Source: Fragum whitleyi (Eukaryota > Mollusca > Bivalvia > Cardiida > Cardiidae). Taken from it: a DNA stretch of 64,000 nucleotides. Position 1 is the stretch's first letter; each line of letters starts with the position of its first letter. Below the pieces are notes generated by a model that was not told where the DNA came from, did no database searches, and was given only the letters and a program-made list of their open reading frames with translations. The position numbers were made by a program, and so were the translations under genes. The DNA is taken from NCBI GenBank assembly GCA_948146395.1, contig OX411545.1, forward strand, positions 16,543,526 to 16,607,525. Reading direction: 5' to 3'. Shown one piece after another: positions 46,047 to 57,649 of the stretch.

Positions 46047-47024
46047 ATGGGGAGAAAATCTAAGAGAAAATCCAGAGGTAGCGGAGACAATGAACAATCT
46101 ATAAATAGCAAGAAAAATAGAGGCCCGTCTTCAGTTTCGGTGAGTGACGTTTTGAGTGAAGCAAACTCAGTTCTTTATCAAGATAATATTAATAGAAGTA
46201 CAGTGGACTCTGATATCTTGAATAATAGTGTCTTTATACCACAAAATAATTCCAGTAGTACAATGGCTTCAGGTGGCCCGTCTCAAAATCCCACTCAGAG
46301 TAAAAACTAGCCAACTAACAGTGACATTATGTATTGCTTAAATAAAATTGAAGGGAGGTTGAATACGATTGAAAAACGGCTTGATAGACTTGAAGTATTG
46401 GATAAAAAGGTTAATAATTTGGACTCAGACATTAAAAAGTTGCAATCTCTAGTGGAAAATAATAACAAGGTAATGGATAAAAGGATAAAAGAACTTGCGG
46501 ATAAGGTCGAAAACGGTGAAAACAGGGCTGATTCATTAAGTAGCAAAATATTAACATTACAAGAAGAGAAGTCTAACCTAAAAGATGATATTGTATATCT
46601 TCAATCACAGTCTATGAGGAATAATCTCATATTTACAAATATACCAGGAATAAGTGACGAGAAGAACGAAGATACAGAGGAAATATTAAGACTTTTTATC
46701 AAAGATAAAATGAAAATAGCCAATGATTTGGTCGACAAAATAATATTTGAGAGAGTGCATAGAATGGGGTCCAGACAGGATGACGGCACGAGAAAAACCG
46801 TCGCTAAGTTTCACGAGTTTAGAGATAGAGAGATGGTCAAGAAGGAAGGAAAGCAGTTGAAGGATACAGGTCATTACGTGTACGAGCAGTTCCCGAGAGA
46901 AATAGCAGCGAAACGTCGTAGCCTCCTCCCGATGTTGCGAAGAGCTAAAGAGGATGGTAAACAAGCGTGGATCTCGTGCGATACACTGTATATTGACGGT
47001 AGGCCGGTGAAAACTAGGAATTAA
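46047..47024 (+). pseudogene. L1-like LINE ORF1, one in-frame stop
   Basis: 326 codons in one frame, interrupted only by TAG at 46,308-46,310 (codon 88). N-terminal part Lys/Ser/Asn-rich. A coiled coil lies at about 95-190 (LNTIEKRLDRLEVLDKKV). Then comes an RRM-like segment beginning MRNNLIFTNIPG at about residue 189 and a C-terminal domain with RKTVAKFHEFRDREMV and FPREIAAKRRSLLPML. This is the order of L1-type ORF1 nucleic-acid chaperones, which trimerise and coat element RNA. It is followed in another frame by an endonuclease start. The isolated stop could be a mutation or readthrough; given the truncated ORF2, mutation is more likely. Confidence 0.8.
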
Positions 47025-47190
47025 ATGAGAGTGATGTTAAAGTACTGTCCTGGAACGTGAATGGATTTTCAGATTCAAAACTGTCCGATCCTATGTTTGT
47101 AGATACATTATCATACTACGATATTATTTACCTATACGAATCTTGGACTAAAACTGATAGTAATCTAGAAATCCCGGGTTCACACCGTAC
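47025..47190 (+). pseudogene. LINE ORF2 start: apurinic-type endonuclease, truncated
   Basis: VKVLSWNVNGFSDSKLS and YYDIIYLYESWTKTDSN match the N-terminus of LINE endonucleases (catalytic Asn in WNVNG, Glu in ESW). Homology stops after LEIPGS near 47,170. The rest of ORF2 is missing, so the LINE is truncated at its 3' side, the reverse of usual 5' truncation. Confidence 0.7.
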
Positions 47191-47893
47191 AACCGGTTGC
47201 GGCGATGACGGGTGAGAGTCAACGATGACAGCATCGGAACATTATGCCGAGGAGACGGTAGGTCAAATAAATTTATTCGTGTAAATAAACGATTGAAGCT
47301 TTGGTATTCTAAAGCAGATAAATGATCGTGTAAGTGTTCAGTGCTTCTATAGAATAAATCTTTTCTCATATCCCTCCCTAATAAGGCCACAATCATTGAT
47401 TATTTCGGAGGTTTCCCGTGAAAAGTTACGAAATTAGACTTTATGCTCTCATATTTCGCCTATCTCTCAATAAATGCTATTTTAACTTGTACACAGCTGA
47501 AGTCTAATCATCCGCCGATATTTCTTCCAAATTTGAAGCCATAATTCAAAAAAATAAACACACAGCGGGTCCCCAAAGACGACATGTAGTAAGAAAAATG
47601 TTGCCTCTGTAGACAGTCGGAATTTCACGGGGTTGACGTAGATGACAGAACTGAATTATTTGTGATTGCCGATTCTCAATCTCAATTCTAATCTCAATGA
47701 TTTGTCAAAATTGATTACGCATCATAGTCGTGGTGTTGTATCTGTCATGTAATGTGTCCGTGTGTGTGGCCGGTCATCAGTGCTTTGATGATATCCTTGA
47801 GATCCCTTCAAATTAGACAATTCTAATCTCAATGATTTTTTCAAAATTGATTCTTGGGTGGTTTTCTTTTGAGTTTCCTCATATATTTGTGTT
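47191..47893. other. Gene-free stretch
   Basis: No domain or repeat family recognised. Lies between the truncated LINE and the paralogous unoccupied site. Confidence 0.35.
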
Positions 47894-48215
47894 TCATGAT
47901 GAACTCTGGATACACTTGAAAACAAGGTAGAAAACCTTCAAGCTAGGCTATTGTTCTTTTACACAATTTACACAATTACACATGTTTGCCTATGCACAAG
48001 TGTTCCTTGGGTGACGATCTACTATAATAAAGGAATTCAATTCCAAAGAACTATTAAGATTCGTAAAAAACCGGGCTTATTTAGGACGGGGCTTATTTTC
48101 TCTATAAGGCGTCTTAATTCAGTTTTGATATTGTCAAAAGGAGACCAACACCTACTTTTTTCGATATAAAATTTAACTTGGTATGGCTACAATTATAAGA
48201 AATGGAGATAAAATG
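47894..48215. repeat. Unoccupied paralogous site of the 6.27-kb element
   Basis: TTCATGATGAA..AAGCTAGGCTATTGTTCTTT..GTTCCTTGGGTGACGATC..CCAAAGAACTATTAAG matches 31,715-31,870. It runs straight on into ATTCGTAAAAAACC..AGGAC..CTTATT..CAACTTGGT-like sequence matching 38,148-38,320. The hexamer ATTAAG (48,053-48,058) occupies the target position. Confidence 0.8.
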
Positions 48216-48516
48216 TTTTCTTTGCAATGAGGTTTTAAAAGTTTAAATAACAACAACAACAATGGCAACAACAACAACTGCATGTAACCTGTTCCGCGCC
48301 TCAGAAACGTGTAGGAACTGTATGAATACATATAGAAAGAAATTGAATTTTGTTAACCAGAAGTCACATTTCAAAAAGTTGTTCTTTTTCTACTGTCGGG
48401 TAACATGTATAAAGGCAGTTACTTCTATTTCGCACTGAGCTATCAATATGCATTCGAATCACCAGTACTACCACCACCCCAACAACAAACAGCAACAACA
48501 ACAATACAAAAATACT

Positions 48517-50290
48517 TTCAATTCAATACTTTAATAGCATAATATAATACAATATTGTTGCTATAATATAAATTTCACAAAACATATAATCGATGTGCAC
48601 TTCAAGCTAATAATGTTTAAACGTAGTACCAAATTATAATAGACAATAATAGAAAATTAACAAGAAAAGCATGAGTTAGTAAAAAGCAGTTTTCACGTTA
48701 CTTAAATTTCATCTTGGTCACGGATCTTATTTGCCTCATATAGAAATCTTGAAAATTTAACCAAAACACTCTTTCTCTCATTATTTATAAGCATTATAAA
48801 TTTATTAATAGTGGGCCAAGTATAATAGAACTTCGGTAATAAAAATTTTCTCAGGTCATAATATAGAGGACAAACTAAAGCAAAATGGTATTAATCCTCG
48901 ATAGCATTGGTATTACAATGTTTACAAATTCTCTGTTCCCTTGGAATATTTGAAAACCTTCCTTCTTCTATGAAAAGACTATGTGACGAACATCTAAATT
49001 TGGATAGCGTAATTCTTTGTTTAATATTACTAACCCAATCTAGATAATTTTCAATGTTAAAACATGTTTTATATTGATTGTATAAAATTAATTTACGGCT
49101 ATTCTCCTTTCCTGATATCCAGCTCTGTATGTACGTATCTTTAATTCTAGATATAATCAAACTAAGATCATAACTATCTATAAGAGCTTTATAATAAAGA
49201 TATGTTAGTCCTATGTTATCCAGTAAAGTCGATATATCTCTACGGAACGAATTCACAGCATTGCCCATTGAATTAGTCAAGTTATAAACTTTATAAAGAA
49301 GCGTTTCTGGATTACTACAAATTCGATACCAGTACTTTACAATGATAATTTTCCTTTGCACCGATAAGGGATACAGACCGAATTCGCCGTACACAGCCAG
49401 TAAAGGCGTTTGTTTTTTAACTTTTAAAATTCTACGCAAAAATTTAAGATATACTTGTTCCACATCCTCAGCTTTGTTAAACCCCCATATACTTGCCCCA
49501 TATGTCAGAATAGGTAAAACAAGGCTATCAAAAAGTTTTAATTGCTCCGAAACATTCAAAGAAATTTGGTCTAGTGTTTTATTTAATGCAAATAGAGCTT
49601 TCATACCTTGCTCTGATAATTTTTTTTGAGCGTTATAAAATTTACCATTATAAGTCAATGTAACACCTAAATATGCAAAACTTTTAACGTATTTTAATAG
49701 TTCACCATTATAATATAACTTAGGATCTGGACTAGATCGACCTTTTTGGCATACCATTACAACTGTTTTATTAGTGTTTACTGTCAAACCCCATTTTTCA
49801 CAATATGTATGTAGTGAATTTAACATAGACTGTAAACCCTGCTTAGTGTACGAAAATAATACCGCATCATCAGCAAAAAGTAACAAAAATAGTTTAAGGT
49901 TATTAATTGTAAAACATCATCGCAATTAACAGTGATATTCTCGTATAAATCGTTAACGAATAATATGTACAAGAGAGGAGAAATGGACTCACCCTGCTTC
50001 ACTCCACTCCAGCTGGAGAAGCTACTACTTATTTCTCCATCAGATCTTACACAGGAACGAACATTTACATACATAGCTTTAATAATTTTTACGAGCTTAG
50101 TAGATACACCAAGTTTAAGAAGTTTCAGCCAAAGACCATTTCTGTAAACAGTATCGAAAGCTTTTCGAAAATCCACAAATGCACAATATGTATATTATGT
50201 AATTATATGTTTTGTGAAATTTATATTATAGCAACAATATTGTATTATATTATGCTATTAAAGTATTGAATTGAAAAAAAAAAAAAAAAA
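48517..50290 (-). mobile_element. LINE insertion with perfect 73-bp inverted-repeat ends
   Basis: The element's 3' terminus occurs twice. At 48,517-48,589 it is in minus orientation (TTCAATTCAATACTTTAATA). At about 50,201-50,273 it is in plus orientation (AAAGTATTGAATTGAA, then poly-A of about 22). The two arms show no mismatch. Between them is a 5'-truncated minus-strand LINE (RT fingers to 3' UTR). Target duplication AAAAATACT lies at 48,508-48,516 and 50,291-50,299. The uninterrupted target is at about 43,175. Looks like one recent insertion by a twin-priming-like event. Confidence 0.88.
48702..50190 (-). pseudogene. LINE ORF2 fragment: reverse transcriptase and C-terminal zinc motif
   Basis: From the 5' side: VDFRKAFDTVYRNGLWLKLL (first catalytic Asp), GVKQGESISPLLYILFVNDL, then a one-base frameshift near 49,890, then LLFADDAVLFS (catalytic Asp pair), GLTVNTNKTVVMV, the thumb (LPILTYGASIWGFNKAEDVE), and a C-terminal region with PREQRICKHCNTNAIED. 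A TAA at 48,891-48,893 splits the zinc motif, and the same frame goes on with YHFALVCPLYYDL to a natural stop at 48,702. Missing: endonuclease and RT start (truncated near 50,190). The style is of mollusc L1/CR1-like LINEs; the clade is not certain. Confidence 0.88.
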
Positions 50291-50299
50291 AAAAATACT

Positions 50300-50980
50300 G
50301 TCATCTTTTAAAAATCTCATCTTTAGAGATGGATATGTACAAAAATTTCGTCATTGATTAAAAAAAAAAGGATTTCAAATTTAAAGACGGATTGTTTTTG
50401 GGGATTCTCCAATTTAGCGTAACCCACGTGAAATTAACTTTTGAATCTTAAAATTACAGCCATTAATAGACGGGTTTAGTCTCTAATTACTAGAGAAATC
50501 CAGAATTAATTTGAGAGTTGATAAACACGCTCTTCGAGATATTTAGAATTTTTCATAGAAATTTTCTAGGAGATGCTTGATGATGGTCAGTGCAACAGTA
50601 GTTTAAGTGTTTATATATATAATACATACTTAGTGTTTTGTATGAAAAAAATATCTAATGAGGTTGGGAGAATTGATCATTGTCGAGGCTCTGCCGAGAC
50701 AATGATCATTTCTCACAACCGAGTTAGATATTTTTTTCATACAGTACACTAAGTATGTATTATATTTATCTTATAACCTCTGTTTGACTTGTTTTCGTCG
50801 ATGTTTCTGACTGAAATGCAAGTTTCTAAAAATAACTGCATTATATCATTGTTCTAAAAATAACTATGTGATACCATAAAAAATATCACATGGGTTGTTA
50901 TCATACAGCTATGTTTATAGTTATTAGATAAAAATATATATGCACTTAAAATAATATTGGCGCCGACCCATCGTTTTTAT
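50300..50980. repeat. Duplicated block P2, split by a nested palindrome
   Basis: Continues the paralogy to 43,185-43,560 (ACCCACGTGAAATTAACTTT, TTTAGTCTCTAATTACTAGA). Its H2-type palindrome starts GGTCAGTGCAACAGTAG at 50,585 and only closes at about 50,950-50,976 (GCACTTAAAATAATATTGGC..GACCCATCG), because other sequence including the palindrome at 50,619 has been inserted. Confidence 0.75.
50619..50762. mobile_element. Near-perfect 144-bp palindromic MITE
   Basis: Left arm ATACATACTTAGTGTTTTGT..AAAAAAATATCTAATGAGGT..AATTGATCATTGTC. The right arm mirrors it to ACACTAAGTATGTAT. Centre GAGGCTCTGCCGAG. Flanked by TATA on both sides. Absent from the paralogue at 43,510. Confidence 0.8.
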
Positions 50981-51267
50981 CTCAACCAAGTATATAGAAC
51001 AGAAAAGATATTCAGAGAGGCTTAAAAACGTTGTAACATTTCCTTAATTTCAGACGAAGATAATGTAAATTCCTTGTGTAGAAGAATGTCGCGTAACAGA
51101 TTAATTTCCTCACGTAAACATTTTTTTGATATCGAACTATTTCTTGAATGGTAGACGTTTTGCTTCCGTTTAAATTCATAATTCATGAGAATGTATTTTA
51201 TATCACATAAAGACCTTGGGTCATTAATAATGCAGGTAGTTTCTCAAGCGTTAGCCACATGAATTTC

Positions 51268-51398
51268 TATTCTGCGTTCAGGTCTAAAAACATTCATGAG
51301 AATTTGAAAATCTTATCCCGCTTTGCACCAGTTTGGACGAGCAAAGTGGAGAACCATTCTTAAACGTTTTTCAAACTATGTCATTCTGGACGCAGGGT
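51268..51398. repeat. Hairpin family H1, outlying copy
   Basis: Left TATTCTGCGTTCAGGTCTAA, core TCTTATCCCGCTTTGCACCA / GACGAGCAAAGTGGAGAACC, right ATGTCATTCTGGACGCAGGG. The only full copy outside 6.7-20.2 kb. Confidence 0.7.
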
Positions 51399-51569
51399 GT
51401 ATGGTGATTTCCGTGAATTGTCACCCTAATTATTTATTCTATGATTCAAGTTTGGTTATAAACATCAAAATGCTTTCATTCTGATTGGCTGAAAATCTGG
51501 TTTTATTAGTCTAGAAAACACCTTTGAGTACGCAGCTATTTTTTGAGCTTATGCAAGTAGTCTAATAAA

Positions 51570-53590
51570 ATTCAAATTCAAATTCAAATTCCTTTATTGG
51601 TTTAAAAAATCCAGTTATAGGATTGTCACCAAGAACATACATACAATAAACATACAAGACAGAACTTATCAAAAGGTATATATAAGATGGGTATATAATC
51701 TAAGATTAAAGAACCGATATAAAATATCGACATACATATCAAGAGCCAGGGTTAAATCATGATAATGTAAATCATAATCATTGCAATCATAGCTAGAAGA
51801 AAGCAGTTATTGCTATGCTTAAGAATCACACTCATAATATTTGCCCAAAGTTAATCTTTTTTTAAATATATATAATTAATTTCACGGTATCTATGACCAA
51901 TTATAAAGGTAACAATGACCCTAAAAACATGCATATATTATAGTATGTTTGCATTCTATAACTTTATGAACAAAAATAAAACTGAAAAACCTTTAAAGAA
52001 AATAAATAAATAAATCTAAGACTTATAAAGACCTAAAGAAGCAGCAGATAACATTTTTATTTTTATGTGTATCTACTTATAATTTAAATTATTTCCTTTT
52101 TTCTCTTTTTTCTAAGCAGAAAACAATGACAAAATGAACAATTTGCGTCTAAGAAGATCTGCTCTATTTTCATAAAAAGGGTCAACATAGTTTAGTAAAA
52201 AGCAAATTTTCTTTACCAAGAAGATGCGTATACAAGGTACATACTAAGTATCCGAATTAAAACACTGAAATAAAAGGAAACTCAAGAGTTTGCAGCTGTT
52301 TTTGCGATTAGATTATCTCTTTCTTCAAACATTTTGTGAACATAAGACATACAAGTTTGCAACACATCATATTCATTGATTTGTAAAATGTATCTTAATT
52401 TATCATCATCATTCATGATTTTAAAAGAAGGTGTGATGCCTTCTACCTCAGCAAAGAATATTTTCATGCTATCTGATAAAGACTGGAATTGTAATAAGAA
52501 GTGGGCTTCAGCTTCAACTTGTGATATACAAATAGGACAAATTCTGTCTATGAAAGGTTTCTTTTGGTGCCTACCCTTTTCAATTTGAAGATTATGTGCA
52601 CTTACACGAAATTTGGCAAATGATATAATTTGTTCTCTGGACAAATCATTTATGCGAAAAAACATTTCTTTCTCATAATTAATCTTAAAGGTTCTGAAGG
52701 TTCTAAGTTTGTTTTTGCTATCATCAAACATACATTTTTTCCAATAATGTACATAAGATTCTTTTAGTTTGTTATAAATTGAATTTTTCAGTTTATTTTG
52801 GGAGAATGTGAAGTGATTGTTCCATACATGTTCAAATCCAATTACCTTCATAGATAATTTGAATTTACTTGCGAAACCTTTTGGAAGGGAGCAACTATCT
52901 AAATGTGATTAGTATGCAAGAAAATTCTGATTTAAATTAATCAGATGTGTCCAAAAGGCACAAGAATATTTCAAACCGTATACAGCCAAAGGAAAGATTT
53001 CAAATTCTGATCTTACTGCATTATTGCTTGCATACTTGTTTACACCCATGACTCGATTCAAAAAGCGAACTTGAAATTTGTCTTGTTGTAGCAGATCATA
53101 ACTATGTTCAAAACGAATTACATTATCTTTATTTACAATAAAATCTAAAGACAATACTTCACTACAATATAGAATTATTGGTTTGACACAATGTTCATAC
53201 ACTTTCAAATATAAATAAGTATTCATGTTTTCTTCTGCTAAAGCTTTTTTAATACTAAATGTTGCTTTTAGTGCTTTGTTGCACAAGTATTTAATGACTT
53301 GGGTGAAAACACCGGATGCTCTGAAAATGATACCTAGATATTTGTATTCCTGTAAAATCTCAACCTCTGTTTGCATGTATTTGAATGCAAAACCTTTAAG
53401 AACTCTACCTGACTTGTTGAATATGATAACTTTTGTTTTAGAAATATTTACTGATAAATTCTATGAGAGACAAAAATCTCCCAACTTATTCATAGCTGAC
53501 TGAAGTCCTTATATGAAATCTGTTTCTTGTTGCCTTGTTGAATTATAAGATATGAAAATATTATTGGTTGATTTCATTGAGGTATGAAAC
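51570..53590 (-). mobile_element. 5'-truncated LINE, decayed
   Basis: Minus-strand LINE 3' half. Tail of short repeats (ATTTGAATTTGAATTTGAAT on the minus strand, 51,571-51,592) preceded by AATAAAGG, then a long 3' UTR, then the C-terminal ORF2 part. The right boundary near 53,590 abuts duplicated block X. Confidence 0.8.
52282..53510 (-). pseudogene. LINE ORF2 C-terminal half with nonsense codons
   Basis: A single frame, broken only by stops, reads from the 5' side: GLQSAMNKLGDFCL, stop, NLSVNISKTKVIIFNKSGR, EYKYLGIIFRASG, a thumb-like region (HCVKPIILYCSEVLSLDF), stop at 52,909, then AKFRVSAHNLQIEKGR and a zinc-type motif ICPICISQVEAEAHFLL, ending at 52,282. The RT catalytic FADD motif is not preserved and everything before it is gone. 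Related in layout to the LINE at 48,702 but clearly a different lineage or age. Confidence 0.85.
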
Positions 53591-53594
53591 TAAA

Positions 53595-54440
53595 TACCTT
53601 ATAACACTCATGAATGAATCCACCTCGCGTATTTATACGCATATATGTGATTAGGTTTTTAGTTTCATACTTCCATGAAATAAACAAATACTCTCCTCAA
53701 CTCTAAATTGTTACGATATCCTTTACATCAATCTCCAGTTTCAACCCACTAATCTGTTTGCAAACAGATAGAGGATAATCGCTTAATTCCTTGTAAGATC
53801 GAATTATATTCCAACACCGGTGAACAACACCGAAAAGTATCAAAGAAGTACTATTAATCAATTCGTTCATTTTTCTAAAACCTCAATAACACAAATGTTC
53901 TCTGAATCAACATCGGGTGAGCAGCAATTAGCAGGTGCACTTATAGTAATAAGTGGTACATGCTTTACATATTTCTTCCTGAAACATGCGGAAGCAGAAC
54001 TTGAAAATGTGTTTTTGTTTTGTAGACAAAAAGGTGTTGTGTTTATGTAATTTTTGTTGAAGATTATATCGGGACGATTCACTTAACGGGCCAGATGTTT
54101 CAATGCTACTCTTAAAGTCTTATAAGACATTTCGAATTTTCATTTTTGGAAAGTGCGAATTAATTAAGCGATAATTTAACGCAGTTTCATGTACGAGCAC
54201 TTAATATCATTAGGTTGACAAGTGGCCAGCCACTTTTCAGCCTTAAATGTTCCGCATACAAACTTATAACCTGAAGTTATTCATTTTATCGATTGATTTT
54301 CATTGTGACGTGAATGATATTTTGTGAATGATATTTTGTGAAGATACGTCCCTTAAAACCATGTCGAATTTGTATGTTGACCCTTCATTACAGAAATCCT
54401 GTGTATACAGATGATGAATAAAAAAAATTGACATTAATCA
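53595..54440. repeat. Duplicated block X, copy 2
   Basis: Begins with an inverted repeat (GGTATGAAACTAAATACC / GGTTTTTAGTTTCATACTT). Then CGCGTATTTATACGC, the subfamily-2 cassette and downstream sequence to GATACGTCCCTTAAAACCAT. Closest to 58,890-59,640; partial match at 43,790. Confidence 0.75.
53895..54050 (+). other. Conserved cassette, subfamily 2, with small ORF (copy 2)
   Basis: ATG start, then GEQQLAGALIVISGT, FLKHAEAELENVFLFC, RQKGVVFM and stop: 51 codons from this ATG. The copy at 59,097 keeps the frame open longer. The copy at 44,027 is stopped at codon 5. Might be a remnant of a short exon or a non-coding element that happens to be open. Confidence 0.3.
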
Positions 54441-55128
54441 TTGGGTACTCAAGTAACCTTGGGTAGCAATAACTCGTTTACCCGGGAACAAAATTTCTAC
54501 TCGTTCTAGTTCGAGTAACCGCGGGAAACAATAACTCGGATACACTGGTACAAAATTTCTACTCGTTCTAGTTCGAGTAACCGAGGGTAACAATAACTCG
54601 GATACACTGGTACAAAATTTCTACTCGTTCTAGTTCGAGTAACCGCGGGTAGCAATAACTCGGAAACACTGGTACAAAATTTCTACTCGTTCTAGTTCTA
54701 GTATCCGCGGGTAACAATTACTCGTTTACCCGGGTACAAAATTTCTACTCGTTCTAATTGGGTTATCCGCGGGTAACAATCACTCGGATACACTGGTACA
54801 AAATTTCTACTCGTTCTAGTTCGAGTAACCGCGGGTAGCAATAACTCGGAAACACTGGTACAAAATTTCTATACGTTCTAGTTCGAGTAACCGCGGGTAA
54901 CAATTACTCGGATAGACTTGTACAAAATTTCTTCTCGTTCTAGTTCGGGTAACCGCGGGTAACAATTACTCGTTTATCCGGGTACAAAATTTCTACTCGT
55001 TCTAGTTCGAGTAACCGCGGGAAACAATAACTCGGATACACTGTTACAAAATTTCTACTCGTTCTAGTTCGAATATCCGCGGATTACGAGCACTCGGGTA
55101 ACGAATACAAAATTTCTCCCATCTCCTA
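54441..55128. repeat. 62-bp minisatellite (type 2), about 11 copies
   Basis: Unit CTCGTTCTAGTTCGAGTAAC, CGCGGGTAACAATAACTCGG, ATACACTGGTACAAAATTTC plus TA. It ends within 10-20 bases of the copied GPCR exon at 55,137. Confidence 0.9.
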
Positions 55129-55136
55129 TTACAAAT

Positions 55137-55278
55137 GGGCATTTACACTGTCTATATTCGCTCTTACATATGCTATATATATACAATTCCACTCGCTTCG
55201 TTAATTTGAACCCACGTGACTATTGGGCTGTCGTTATGGAGGAATCCTAGACGAGACGAACTACTCTTAAAATTTAAG
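55137..55278 (+). pseudogene. GPCR exon 3' end, duplicated pseudogene copy 1
   Basis: Matches 25,034-25,175 (end of the GPCR exon, TM5 and loop 3 start) and keeps the splice donor AAG|GTAAGT. Disabled by a ~10-bp AT insertion (GCTATATATATACAATTCC), a frameshift, and by TTTGAACCC giving a TGA stop where the source has TTGGAAC. TM1-TM4 are absent, replaced by minisatellite. Confidence 0.88.
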
Positions 55279-56575
55279 GTAAGTTCTAGTAGTAAAAATG
55301 CGCATCGGACCGTGACGATGTTATGCATTGGCATGTCATATTTCGAAAGTGCGCAATGCATGTTGTCTTATACATATCCTCTGTAATATTGAATATAAGT
55401 GATTTGACCGTGCAAAAATGATGAAAAAAAATAACCCTTTCTAACAATAACGATACACTCAAAGGATATCGATGGCTAAGCGCAAAACGGTTGTAACTCC
55501 CTATAAACATATAGGGAGTTACAACTGTTTTGCGCTAAGCCATCGATATTCTGTTTGGTACCAACGGTCGCAACTACAACTTGGATTTTGTTTTTTAAAA
55601 AAGGTTTTAACACTGCTTTAAACAATATTTCATATATATGATTTTGGAGCACCTAGCAATGGATTTCTGATTTTTCTCGCACCAGCACCACTTTTACATC
55701 CTTTCCCAACCTCAAGCGGATATCCCACTAGCTACATCTTAGATTAGCTCTCGTTGCTATTTTTTTTAACGTGACCGAATGTTCAAAAATACCTTATACT
55801 ATCAGATTTAAAGATATTATTTTAAAATGTTTTCAGATAAATATAAAATAGTCCGGAGGCCTAAACATGTATGTATTACTTTGGCGTTGTAAATAAATTA
55901 TGCGTCAAAACGCGCCTTTATGCGCTTTTATTATTTAAATTCGCCCTCTTGCGAATGGCCAAAGTGGATTTGTAACCCAAGGTGAGTTTTTAGAGTAAAG
56001 TTTACAAGGTTTCTCATGATATCTTTATATCTTGCCTTATTCTGTAAAAATTTAACAGCACAGCGCTAGACATCTCGATTACAAATCTGTGGAAATCTGA
56101 AAAATCTCGCACGAAAGAACTTCACATGTATTCAGAATTAGATACTTGATTTACTAAGTTTAATGTCCTTATTTATTTGCCAATAAAGTCATTTGATAAC
56201 AGTCTAGTTTCCATTTACGTGAACGTATTCTTGGATAAAGATTTTTTTAAATCTAGATTAAAGACAGAATAGCGTTTTTTGTTATAGCATGCAGTCTCGG
56301 AAGCGTCCCGCTTGTAATGGGGTTTAGGACTTAATATTCAGCTGTTCACATCTGACGCCATAATTCGTAAGGAACTTGAGCAGGTTGGTCTATGTAAGAC
56401 ATGAATAGTTCACGAGCAACTTGTTGTAAGATTGGCGTTTTTGGTAACATTTAATTTAAGGTTTGCAAATCTAAGTTTAAGCACAGATTAGAAGACGTCT
56501 AAATCGCGGTACCGTTTTTTTACATTTGCGTTTTAACACAGGGTAGTCTATATTCAAATAAGTTTACTTTGTCTA
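55279..56575 (+). repeat. Copied GPCR intron, segment copy 1
   Basis: Follows 25,176-27,360 with indels (CATGCAGTCTCGGAAGCGTC, TTCACGAGCAACTTGTTGTA, GGTTTGCAAATCTAAGTTTA). Insertions relative to the source: the H2 palindrome at 55,466-55,549 and a minus-strand SINE fragment at about 55,600-55,735 (GAGCACCTAGCAATGGATTT). Confidence 0.8.
55466..55549. repeat. Palindrome family H2, best copy
   Basis: 84 bp: ATATCGATGGCTAAGCGCAA AACGGTTGTAACTCCCTAT, then the mirror to GCGCTAAGCCATCGATAT, with a single mismatch and a short ACAT loop. Confidence 0.9.
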
Positions 56576-56589
56576 GAGGACAACTAGAG

Positions 56590-57055
56590 CTAGGCGAGTA
56601 CTCGAGTACACGCCTATCGGGCAGCATAACGTTCCTAGCCGGGCTCTGAATTATGACCCGTTATCCAAACTATTGCATGTATGCACTAGGCGCCTTTAGA
56701 GATCAAATTCAGAACAGAATTAAAGACTGTTAAAAAAGTCTCTGATTTTTATTTGAAGTTGATTTCCAGATGGTCCTACGTACTTACACCTGGTTTTGAG
56801 AGTCCTGGCTACTTATGTGCAAGTCACAGACTCGCAACATATGCGTCCTTGAAAACCATGTCGGAATTTGTATGTTCGACTCCCTCTTACAGACATTCTG
56901 GAGTTTTCTTTGTAATCAATGGGTACTCGAGTACCCGCGGCAAACGAGAAGTCGGGTTCCACGGTACAAAATTTCAACTCATCCCAGCTCGAGTACTCAC
57001 GGGTAACGAGAACTCGGGTACCCGGGTACAAAATTTCTACTCGTCCCAGTTCTAA
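56590..57055. repeat. Contracted type-1 minisatellite
   Basis: Same start as 27,365 (ACAACTAGAGCTAGGCGAGT) and same end (CAGTTCTAATGACAATGAAT), but only about two full units (56,930-57,050) instead of seven. Confidence 0.8.
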
Positions 57056-57237
57056 TGACAATGAATCCTGACTAGACTTTTCAATATGAGTCTATTTTTG
57101 ACAAAGTATCGATTGATTTATATTTATTTTACCTAGAATTAAACTAGACATGAAAGCTTCTATCGCCTATCTAGAATAAGACACCTGTTTCGGTATCATC
57201 TTACTGTTAATGTTTGTTGAAGTTAGAGCCGCCACCA

Positions 57238-57503
57238 TAGCGCAGTTGGTTAGGCATAAGACTTCGAATCTGGAAGTCGTGGGTTCGATCCCCGGTGGCG
57301 GCAAATATCCTTTCCGACGTTTGTCTTTCACCAATGGGTAGATAATCGTAAACCTATGTGAAATAGCAGTCGGAGGCTAGGAAAGGATGTAATGGTAGTA
57401 CTGGCGTGAGAAATACCAGGAATCCATTGTTAGGTGCTCCGGCCGCCGCGATATAACTGAAATAATGTTGAAAGCGGCGTAAAACCCCATTCAATCAATC
57501 AAT
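57238..57503 (+). mobile_element. Young SINE with perfect target duplication
   Basis: tRNA-like head (GCCGCCACCATAGCGCAGTT, anticodon position TCG, B box GGTTCGATCCC) plus the full body and ATCAATCAA tail. The perfect 14-bp duplication TTGTTGAAGTTAGA lies at 57,224-57,237 and 57,504-57,517. Unit A has the single uninterrupted site at about 28,811. Confidence 0.93.
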
Positions 57504-57649
57504 TGTTGAAGTTAGATTTAAGCAGATAGGTATTTTATCTTCAATTGAATCAGAGCTAACAAGTTAGATCTATTGATTTATGACTCAATAAATATAGTGA
57601 TAATTGAATCCCCAAAGGAGATAGTAATAAAATAAGTATATTAAAACTC

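Noticed and set aside
54441..55128. CRISPR-like regular array
   Set aside because: Units are contiguous 62-bp tandem repeats with no unique spacers, in a eukaryotic context.
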